From Beroe ovata (lineage: Eukaryota; Ctenophora; Nuda; Beroida; Beroidae): a stretch of 15,117 bases of DNA. The first letter of the stretch is position 1. Each line of letters starts with the position of its first letter. The notes below the pieces were generated by a model, which was not told the origin of the DNA, made no database searches, and saw only the letters and a list, made by a program, of their open reading frames with translations. The position numbers and the translations under genes are program-made. Of this stretch, positions 1 through 8,900 are shown piece after piece. The stretch spans positions 5,056 to 20,172 of the forward strand of contig CAMPET010000057.1 in the NCBI GenBank assembly GCA_946803715.1, in the 5' to 3' direction.

Positions 1-33
<33 letters not shown>
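1..33. repeat. (TG)n microsatellite at the left edge
   Basis: Uninterrupted alternating TG from the first base to 33. It probably continues beyond the window, so its length is unknown. Confidence 0.95.
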
Positions 34-34
<1 letters not shown>

Positions 35-619
35 GACCTATTCCCTACAACTAAAATCATGAGGATTATTAGAAAACCAGGCATTCTGACAATTATTGAC
101 CATGATAGATTAGCGGACACTTGACTCCGAGACACGCACACAAATATTAGCCTATAGAGCTCCCCGATGCCGGACAATAATCAACCGAACTCAATTTTCA
201 GTTGACATTTGTGATAATTATTACGATAATTTCAAGGACGAATGGGTTCCATGTGCCACATGTCATTTGAAGACGCGCGGCGGCGCGGCACAGTAATGTC
301 ATTATCATCATGACCGTGATTGTATGTGTGAGCAGGGGGACGTTAATTACTCCTCATAATTATAGAGTGGGGAGGGGATTATTAATTGCTGTTTCCATGG
401 TAACATAGCTGGTTCACTATCATAATACCAATGCAGAAAATTGGTAGGATTCGCTGTGCCATGCTACGGTAGCTCAGTATGCCTCATCACGAACACAAGC
501 AAAGCGAAATGTGCTACTAATGTGCAACAATGTATGAATGTCTACCTTGATCAATTCAATTTTGGAAGGTTCTAGTGCGTGTCTTTGCATCAAGACCAGA
601 CAAATGATTCTGGAGTACT
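34..619. other. Non-coding flank, AT-rich with a short GC-rich patch
   Basis: No coding exon was recognised on either strand. A small CpG-rich patch (GACGCGCGGCGGCGCGGCAC, about 271-290) and the X-box at 391 are the only distinctive elements. It may be the promoter side of the plus-strand Kv gene, and it probably also lies in the long ITPR intron on the minus strand. Confidence 0.5.
391..404. promoter_or_regulatory. Perfect RFX-type X-box motif
   Basis: GTTTCCATGGTAAC fits the RFX X-box consensus GTHNYY-AT-RRNAAC at every position and is nearly palindromic. It lies 216 bp upstream of the possible ATG at 620 and about 1.8 kb upstream of the Kv main exon. RFX factors bind such sites mainly in promoters of ciliary genes in animals and their relatives. 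Binding here is inferred. Confidence 0.45.
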
Positions 620-672
620 ATGGGGAACTCAAGCGCGTGCCATATCTGTGGTCAAAGTGTGGTTCCGAAAAG
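620..672 (+). CDS. Speculative first coding exon of the Kv gene (MGNSSACHICGQ...)
   Basis: The ATG at 620 opens MGNSSACHICGQSVVPK and then AG before a GT at 673 (AAAAG|GTGCCT). The exon would end with two bases of a codon, and the Kv main exon at 2185 supplies exactly the one missing base (G). The join would read ...VVPKR-NNSEEV. The MGNSS start is a plausible N-myristoylation signal. A phase match has about a one-in-three chance, the donor is only fair, and no homology supports the peptide. The true 5' exon could instead lie elsewhere, including left of the window. Confidence 0.2.
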
Positions 673-1373
673 GTGCCTGAAAGTGGGGTCTAAAAGAGCC
701 ATTACGGGTATATGACCTGTATGTACGACGCGGGTGTAAATTAAGATGTATGTGTGAGTGTGTGTGTAACGATGCCATCCGTCCTTCTTACCTCGTGTTA
801 TTCATGAAAAAGATCACTGACGATTAATTGCGATAACGTTACAGATAACTTAATTACCTTAATTATTAAGACAAAGTCTAACAACATGTCACGTAATTAA
901 GTCGGAGTATGGTTTATTCTGCTGCGTGTTTTAGATCTCGCTATAGTATATATGGTCGTGATCGACGTCTCCTCACAGTCATCGCTACGAGAGTAGTAAC
1001 CCCTTCACGTCGACTACCTACTATACTACTGCACGTGCAAATTTTGAACCCCATTGGTTTGGCGCGGTTATGCGGGACACGCCCTACCAAGTACTGTATC
1101 AAACTAAACAGTACCAGTTTGTGTGAGTTGCTCACTCCCATCTCACGAATTCAGTATGATATTCGTAACACATTCTTCATTGCATTCTTCACTCATCTTC
1201 ACACATAACCATCTGTCAAGACCTTCATATCATATCTTCACGCATTTCCCTCAAAGCGAATTTTTAAAGCAGCACCAACCTCTGGCATATTACATATGAG
1301 CCATGAGATCTGCTCTATTCAGTGGGAAGCCACACGAATACAGCAGCTGGGGTATCCAATAATCAAGCTGCCC

Positions 1374-1385
1374 TGACGTCACGTG
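1374..1385. promoter_or_regulatory. Full CRE palindrome overlapping a CACGTG E-box
   Basis: TGACGTCA (1374-1381) is the full palindromic CRE consensus and overlaps CACGTG at 1380-1385. A second CACGTG lies close by near 1403. In the proposed gene model this would be inside the first Kv intron or upstream of an unseen promoter. Function is inferred from the motif only. Confidence 0.3.
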
Positions 1386-1965
1386 TCATTTGGTAATATT
1401 GCACGTGATACATGCGCGCACACTGCTTTGATACTGTGTATTTGAGAGGGTTATTGTTTCCAGCCTTCTTTTTGAGTAGATTTCACCAGTTTTGTGCTCA
1501 AGTGCCAATGTTCAGTTATTTTGTAGTTCTAGCTAAGAGACAGTTGCCTGGCATATTTGATGGTGCGACAGTGTCGAGGTTTGTCTGTGTGTGTGTTACT
1601 AATAAGGAGGGCGTTCCACTAACAAGTAGGAAGTTCCAAAAAGTAGTAAGAATCCAAAAATAGTGGTCGCATTAAAACCAGAATGCAGTGCCTCGCAGAT
1701 TTGAATTTTTTTGGTGCAATTTTTCCACACCTGTATAATGCACATAGACAAACTGAGTGTAGTACTCTAGTTAAATGTACATTGTAATTGTACATTTTAT
1801 AGTAGTGTACTACACCTAATGAACTCCAATGCACAGGGTGCAGGTGTGAAACGTTTGTATGCTGTACAGTATACACTATACACTCAATAAACGCACCATA
1901 TCACCCTGGTACACAACTTGAGCCACAACACGTCACGTGCGGTGAGCTATCTACACCAATGTATC

Positions 1966-2160
1966 GCGCCGTACCTGCATATCCCCACCTCTACATCACG
2001 CCACACCTGTATAATTCCACCTCTAAATCACGCCACACCTGTATATCCCACCTCTAAATCACGCCACACCTGTATAATTCCACCTCTATATCACGCCACA
2101 CCGTATATCCCCGCCTCTACATCACGCTACACCTGTATATCCCCAGCTCTAAATCACGCC
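1966..2160. repeat. 31/32-bp minisatellite, about six units
   Basis: Units start at 1997, 2029, 2060, 2092 and 2123, with a degenerate unit from 1966 and a fragment after 2154. Each begins CACGCCACACCTGTATA or similar and ends CCTCTAAAT or CCTCTACAT. Units alternate between an AATTCC (32 bp) and a shorter ATCCC (31 bp) type, which suggests duplication of a two-unit block. It sits 25 bp before the Kv acceptor. Confidence 0.92.
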
Positions 2161-2184
2161 GGTAACACCGTGTTATCCCCACAG

Positions 2185-3391
2185 GAACAACTCGGAGGAA
2201 GTACGACGTGCTAACGGTGGGAAGAATACCACAGAAGAAGATGCTGAGCACGTGAAGGCATCTGACCTGTGCTACATCAACGTGAGCGGGAAGCAGTACA
2301 TCACCACATTCTCGTGTCTGGACCGGTACCCCCACACTCTACTCGGCTCACCCGACAGGGAGGAATACTGGATACCCGAACTCAAATCTTACTACTTCAA
2401 CCGGAATAGGGAGTGTTTTGAATCGATACTAACGTTCTATCAGACTGGCAAGGAATTCCGGCCCGTAACGGTGGACGGTGATATATACGAGGAGGAACGA
2501 CACTTTTTCAGGATAGAAGAGCCGAAACCGATAGCCGATGATGCTGTGATAGCAATAGACGATACGGGGTTCACAACAATGTGTTTCAAGGGAGGGTGGA
2601 AAATGATGAGACGGCGAGTTCACAAGTTCCTGATGGATCCCCGGTCCTCTAAAGTGGCGACAGCATGGCACATCCTGGACATCATATTCATTTGCACCTC
2701 CATAACACTACTCATCCTGGAGACGGACCCTAACATCGGGCACGCGTTTACTGACGAGTCTCACAGTGCGTACGGTGGACTCAGAATTCTCAACATCATC
2801 GTTATCTCCTTCTTCACGATTGATCTATTCGTCCGGTTTGTCACCTGGCCACAACCCCTCAGTTTCTTCACAAACATGTTCAACATTCTCGACATTCTTT
2901 CCATTCTCCCGTTCTACGTGACCGTCATAACGGACGCTGTACAGAGCGACACCACTGATCCGGAAGCGGAGTTCCAGCATCGGAGTTACGTTGTGTTGCG
3001 GGTTTGCAGGATATTCAGGATCGTGCGGGTTTTCAAATTTATCAGACACTCCCAGGACCTGATCATGATAATCAAGGTGGTGGCACGGGCGAAGAAGGAG
3101 CTCTGTCTCCTGGTCCTACTGTTGTTCATCTTCTCCGTGAGTTTCGGTAGTCTCATGTACTACATTGAACAGAACTCCAACGACCAGTTCACGTCGATCA
3201 TGCAGGGGTGTTGGTGGGCCATCGTTACCATAACTACAATCGGCTACGGGGATATCTATCCCAAGACATGGCTCGGTAAGATGGTGGGCAGTTTTGTGTT
3301 GACATTGGGTATCGTGTTCCTGGCCCTACCCATGACCATCATTGTGGGTAAGTTCAGTCAGGTGTACGAAAAGGAGAAAGTGAAGGAATGA
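2185..3391 (+). CDS. Voltage-gated K+ channel alpha subunit (Kv, Shaker-related), 3' main exon
   Basis: Encodes 401 residues to TGA at 3389-3391. A BTB-like T1 tetramerisation domain (about 2267-2536: CYINVSGKQYITT, YPHTLLG, YYFNRNRECFESILTFYQTG) is followed by S1 (about 2657), S2, S3, S4, S5, pore and S6. S4 carries RVCRIFRIVRVFKFIR, a basic residue at every third position, aligning with Shaker R362 to R377. The charge-transfer set is present: S2 F and D (FFTIDL) and S3 D (NILD). Shaker E283 is replaced by N. The pore reads TTIGYGD (3233-3253). T1 lacks the HX5C...CC zinc motif of Kv2-Kv4, so it is closest to the Kv1 type by that criterion. The S6 PVP motif is PMT, and the protein ends about 17 residues later. 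There is no ATG in frame before T1, and an in-frame stop lies at 2150. The acceptor TTATCCCCACAG ending at 2184 makes this exon start at 2185 with one base completing a split codon. Confidence 0.93.
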
Positions 3392-3400
3392 AATCACATG

Positions 3401-3467
3401 ACACGTGACAATATCACGTGTCACGTGACAATATCACGTGTCACGTGACGATATCACGTGTCACGTT
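3401..3467. repeat. Three tandem 20-bp palindromic units directly after the Kv stop
   Basis: Units at 3401-3420, 3421-3440 and 3441-3460 have exact 20-bp period, with half units at each side. Each contains CACGTGA-CAATA-TCACGTG, a perfect 7-bp stem with a 5-nt loop (CGATA in the third). There are six CACGTG hexamers within 59 bp. The array starts about 10 bp after the TGA, so it would be in the Kv 3' UTR. Confidence 0.93.
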
Positions 3468-3777
3468 TCCATGGAATACTCAGAGACAGACAGCGCTCGC
3501 GAAGTCATGGACTGCATGGAAATTTAAGATGCAGGCATTTATCACGTTTATAAGATTTGTAAATATATCTGCAACCAATATGGAGACCAAACAATATCAG
3601 AGACCGGTTTTCAAGACAGGTTATACACGTGATCAGTGAATAACTTTGCAAACACGAAACGTGCGTATATAAGTAAATACGATTGGAAGGAAAGACTTGA
3701 TATTTTAGATTACTGAAGAGTGAAGTCAAGTATCGATGGTATGAAGTTTTATATGAGCGGAAAATGCATCGAGTTCA

Positions 3778-3783
3778 AATAAA
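3778..3783 (+). terminator. Candidate poly(A) signal for the Kv gene
   Basis: AATAAA lies 387 bp after the Kv stop codon, the first canonical hexamer downstream on the plus strand. TGTGATCG at about 3806-3813 could serve as a downstream element. There is no transcript evidence. Confidence 0.45.
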
Positions 3784-4199
3784 CTTAACCTATAGTACCT
3801 ACCTGATGTGATCGTCAAACCAATTAACTATTTACAGTATTACACCGAACTAGAATTTTCTGATTTCAACAATTATTGATTTTTGAGCGTTTTAAAAAGT
3901 AGGCCTACCGTGATTAAAGCTTCATAGAAGGTTTGCGAATGTTTTTCAACAGGATTCCAAACCAAATAGATCGTCATAACTGATTATTGTGAATTTCAAG
4001 AGAACAAATCATGAGAAAGTTGTTTTACTTGTTTGCGCATAATGATCCTGTTGACACAGCCAGTATGACGACATCCTATCTACGAATTTTAGACCCTAAT
4101 TATACCTCACCCTGGCTTAAGTAGCCCCAATACTAGGACCACAATAACGCAACAATAAGGCAACAGGACTGGAACAACAGGACTGGAACTGAGACTTAC

Positions 4200-5916
4200 C
4201 TCTGTGTCGACGTAGCAGTGGTTGAGGAAGTTGATGTAAGCACTCTTTATCTCAGGAATGCAGTCCTGGTGTGTTGCGATGTGAACAATTTCGTCAAGAG
4301 GCAGGAAGGAGTGACACTTGATTTCCGTGTACCTGGGGTTATGGGGATATGATACCATGGAGCTTATGTGGGGAAACAATATACCGATATCCGAGTAGGC
4401 ATCAACATAGACACCCAGCCATTGGCAACAAGTCCTGAGACACAAGACGTGAGAATCACGTGAGAATAAAGTGACCGCCGAGACACACATAGCTACTCAC
4501 ACATTCTTGCCCTCAGTACACGCTGACAGGAGGTGTACAAGCTGTATGTGGTAGTGGAGGGGTGAGTCTGAGGTGGGGTGCTCCCTGTATTCCGTCATGA
4601 GTTGTATCAGCTGGTTGAAACTCTGTCTGTCGTTATACAGGAGCATCACCTCGTCCCCTGCCTGGAGCAACTGCCCGCGGGGGAATGGGGTCAGGATTGG
4701 GGAGGGGAGAGGAGTGAGAGGGAATTGGGTAAGGGGGAAGAGAGATGGGTTGAAGGGAGGGAAGGTTTAGAGAGGGAAATGATGGGAGGGGGGTAGAGTT
4801 GAGGGAAGGAGGAGAGGTGTAAAAACTGTTGGGAGTGAGACACACAAACACACACACAAACACACACAATACACACACACACACACACACCTCCTGCATA
4901 ACAATATCCTGGCACTTCTTGAGGTATTGTCCCTCACTTTTCACGACAGTCTGTAGAAACACCAGGTACTCCACATGCATCCCATCACTCTCTATACACC
5001 GCACAAAGTGCTGGATTATGGTGTCTGTCACACACAGTGACAGCTGCATGTTATCCTTGAAGATTGCTGTAGCTGTCACCGCTTCGTTGACACCTGTAAA
5101 CGGGTTGCGGGATGGTGTCAGTTGGTATCTCACTCGATAGTGTGAAATTGGGCAACTCCATGAGCAACCCTTAGCAACAATAAGTAACTGAACGAGCAAC
5201 CCTTACCCGGAATAAGGAATCTGTCGATGTTTCTGTGTAGTATAGCTTGGTTGTGTGGGTTGTTCCTGACGAATGCTTGTAAGAAGTAGTGTGCGTGAGT
5301 CATAACTTCCCTCATGTTACGATCTTTCTGGAGACATGATGGCAAGTGAGAAAAGGTGGGGAGATGATGTGACGAATTACATTCACCTTAGGTGTGCGCC
5401 TCAAATCGGGTAAATCAAAATGCCGCACGCGATATTGGAAAAAGGGGCAGAGCGGCCAGGCATCTTGCTTTACTATTATACTAATGATCACCGACTTCTT
5501 CATCACTATGACGCTCATACCCACCTCATCGTGAGGTACAGACAACAGGTCCAAGACAGCTTGGTGCGCTCCCAGATTCTTCAGTAGACGCTGTTCATGC
5601 TTCTGATTCTTGATCGCAGAGCCGTCCTTGTCCTTCAGTTCACACAGGTCTGTCAACCGCCGCAATAACTGCGCAGAGGCACAGTTATGTATACCATCTA
5701 CATTGTACATTGTACATTGAATGTACAATAATGTGATCCCAGGCCAAATCTTTACCTGTATAATTTGCTGGAAATTTCGCTCGTGAGGCGGATCCTTCAT
5801 GGACTCCATATCAATGCTGCACTCTGACGCTGCTATGGAGGGGGCATCGTGACTACTCTTGGGACCCAGAGTGGACTCTGTGTGAGGTCCTCCGTCACCC
5901 TTCGGACCCTTCCGCC
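4200..5916 (-). CDS. ITPR: ITPR exons 16-21: second RIH region to the conserved VDTE exon end
   Basis: Exons 5756-5916, 5525-5668, 5207-5327, 4891-5093, 4501-4661 and 4200-4332 encode fragment residues 716-1023. The first is a divergent linker with a collagen-like [10 protein letters not shown] start. The rest is strongly conserved: [111 protein letters not shown] and [22 protein letters not shown] cut at the exon end. The last donor reads GAG|GTAAGT, a strong consensus. The following family segment (VEMKEIY.. MWKLFE in vertebrates) was searched for on the minus strand down to position 1 and not found. Confidence 0.96.
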
Positions 5917-8900
5917 CTGGGAATTGCACAATGATTTGAGCCATGTAGAGAAATAATTTTGTGTTTCACACGAAGTTCGCTTTCCTCATCACATATTCTA
6001 GAATGACCGCTGTTCTGGATTTTCCCGTTACACCTGAACACGTACTTACCGGTGTAGACCCACAGTTCACTCTTCTCCACCATGAGTCTCAGTTTATCCA
6101 GGTCCGTCCTAATCTGGGTGTAGTTCTCCACATCACTCTGGGACACCAGCAGTTGTACCTGGGAGAGAGAGAGGGGGACTGATATAATGAGAGATGTTAC
6201 ATAGAGCTATTGGTTTCCATAGTCCTCCATATCAGAGATGAAATCAACCAGATAGAAGGTTCCGAAAATTCAAATCACGCGCGTTGAGCGACATTATCAT
6301 CCGGAAGCGTTAATATGAGCGTTGTTTTAACGAGGAGATGTTAGTAGGCTCATCAGAATCGAGCCTTGAGCACTTTGTTGAAGAATTCAAACCATACACA
6401 AGTTGAGCGTAGTTTTATACATAAACATTAGACAGTAGACATTTGTGTACGGATGTGTACCTGTTTGAACGCCTGTAGCACCTCTTGTCTCTGGGAGAAG
6501 TGTCGGATGAGGAGCTGCAGGGCACCCGACACCAGGTTCAGATAGTCGTGCATTGCGAGGTGAAGGAGCACCCGGAGAAATGTCTTGCCCTGGACACCGT
6601 CCAGATCCAACTCGGGACAGTTGTCACTGTGGGGTGAGGAGTGGTGAGGGGTGAGGAGGGGAGGTGAGGAGAGGTGGTGAGGAGTAATAGTGTTATGAAT
6701 GTCTTGCAATGAAATTTCAAGGAGGTATGATAGGTGAAGGGGGCCCGCATAGTTCATCAAAGCCACAATAAATCAAGGAGAGTATTCACCTTTCGAATAT
6801 CTTCTCAGCCTCAGGAATGATAGAGCTCATACCAATGTCGAATGCTGAAAATAGACTGCTGCAGTCAGAGATGATAGATAATAGATTTCTCATAGTGAGA
6901 TGTATCCCGTGCTTTAGTGGGAAGTGTGTGGGATAATCTATATCGACCCGGAGATGGTTTAATCCCGTGGTATAGTACTATCCCCTGCAGGTGAAAACAG
7001 GCCAAACAGGCAAGGAATTTCTTAGAAGAGTGATTGTTTACTACATGCATCTGAATACACGACGAAGAGACATATACCTATATTGAGAGACTGGTGACCC
7101 CAATACAATGAAGAATGGTATGCATGGATTCATTTTATTAGGTTTATTGGTATTAGAATCTGTATTCGTGAGAGTTTACTCTGAGTCTAAGTGTGTGGCT
7201 ATTGAGCACCAACATTGAAAGAATACCAACATTGAACATAGTATTTGGTCAAGAGTGGTGACCTACATGGGTGCAAGTCGACACAATAATATGGCACATG
7301 CCACTATTTAGTGTTTACTCTGGGTTCATAAACACCATACGATGTCACAACAAACAAACATGACACTCAGTTACAAATGACACATTGCCCCTGTCATCAT
7401 GATGACACATGTCACATCATGCGTCATCATGATGACACATGTCATATCATGCACGTGTTCATGTGATCACTGTTCTCACCATACGATGTGTTTTCCTCCT
7501 TCTCCTCGTATTCAGTGATCAATTCCGAATCTTATTGATTATCAGTCATAGCAAATTAAATTGATCGGTCGTCATTTCCACTTACAATTATCATAGATAC
7601 TAAATCATCATTCAGCATGATTCTAGTCCGCATAAGAGGGAGGCTACATTGATGTACAAAGCTCAATCCCTCTAAACTAGCTAGAAGAGTGTTCTCACCT
7701 GATCCCTTGCCGTCCCCTCCATTTTCCATAGCTTCAGACGACCTCTGGTTACCCGCGAAATCTCTCTTGAAGATAACGAGGAGGGCAGTTATCCGGTAGT
7801 CGAGTCTGACATTCATGATAAACTCCAGGATCTCGATTATCTTGAGTTTTGTGTTCATCACGATAACATCGGACTCTGATTTAGCGCTACCCTGACCCTT
7901 TCTGTAGGGAGAGATGGTGGTTCAATATGTCATTGCGGTGTCAGTGTGTGATGGTGGTGTCGGTGTGGATCATTGTGTATGATTGTGGAGTCAGCGAGGG
8001 CTCTGTGTGTGGTAGTGGTGTCAAATTGAACTGTGGTGTCAGTGAGTGTGACAAAGGTGTCAGTTTGGACTGTGTGTCTGTCAGCGTGGAAACTGGTATG
8101 TGTGTGATTGTGGTTCAGCATGCTACAAAAGAGGTATCCCTAATCTGATTATAATTGAGTCTGATTGTAAGAATAGTCTGATTGTAAGTGAGATAAACAT
8201 GAAAAGCATGCTGGATTTCAGCCAAACTCATAATATTAATACAGTCAGCGTGTTCATGCAGCACAGAGACGCAGCAGGAGTAAAGTAGCAGCAGGTAAAC
8301 TTGCCGATGTCAAGTCATAGATCATGCAACAATACAAGAACTCTCAAGGAGAGTTTATCGATTAAAGAATTAGGATCCTTTAGAAAATCTCATTCACTAC
8401 TTCCTTTTCCACTATCTGCCAATGAAAATCCATCAATGAGCTCAGGGATGCTCAACCTCACTCGATCCCTCTACTCACCTCTCTTACCTCAACACCACTC
8501 GTCAAACACAGATCAATGTCAGATCACAGCAGGTATAGCAAGACAACCACATACAGCCAGGTACAAAATCCAAGCAGGGAAAACACACGAATAAGCAAGA
8601 TACACGCAGAAAGCACATACACGCAGTTCACACACGTACCTATCAAAATGAAGGAGCACTCACACACACACAGGTACAAAAAGACACTCAGAAAAGACAT
8701 GTGTCACACTTACGACGTTGCGTTTCCGCCGGTAATGGCGGAGAGCAAGTTATCGGAGCTATCGACGGCCTCCGCGCCCTCGCCTCCGCCACCCCCGCCG
8801 CCAGGGGAGGGGGGCGGCACACCCTCGGTGATGGCCGCCGCAATGGCAGCCTGCTTATTCTCCGGCTCATCTCTGATAGTAGGGAACAGTGATTGTGTAA

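Larger units (their letters stand above)
673..2184. other. Non-coding region upstream of the Kv exon (probable Kv intron)
   Basis: No conserved exon was found on either strand. It holds the CRE/E-box at 1374, an AATAAA at 1886-1891 with no gene attached, and the 31/32-bp minisatellite from 1966. The last 20 bases (ending TTATCCCCACAG) are a good acceptor. The copies of CTCTAAAT in the minisatellite resemble branch-point sequence, the nearest about 35 nt before the AG. Confidence 0.55.
3392..4199. other. Kv 3' UTR and non-coding sequence up to the last ITPR exon
   Basis: It follows the Kv stop with the stem-loop array, then AT-rich sequence with no recognised exon on either strand. A candidate polyadenylation signal is listed separately. 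On the minus strand this is the start of the intron after ITPR exon 4200-4332. Confidence 0.6.

Noticed and set aside
1412-1876. Small open frames on both strands upstream of Kv
   Set aside because: No homology, no conserved motifs, and stop-poor stretches of this size are expected by chance.
1918-2214. Open frame with repeated HTCIIPPLNHATP-like peptide
   Set aside because: It is a translation of the 31/32-bp minisatellite; frame openness follows from the repeat and no homology was recognised.
2231-2240. Alternative Kv acceptor ACCACAG ending at 2234
   Set aside because: It keeps the frame but has a poor pyrimidine tract compared with the site ending at 2184. It cannot be excluded as a minor site.
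2252-3391. Kv coding region starting at GTG 2252
   Set aside because: GTG is not a normal start in an animal nuclear gene, and the frame is open upstream to a good acceptor at 2184. The start must be in an upstream exon.
4829-5140. Plus-strand open frame opposite ITPR exon 4891-5093
   Set aside because: It is a shadow of the conserved minus-strand exon and of the CA repeat.
8866-8875. Acceptor two bases further (AGAG) for exon 8714-8872
   Set aside because: It puts an immediate TGA in frame after the upstream exon.
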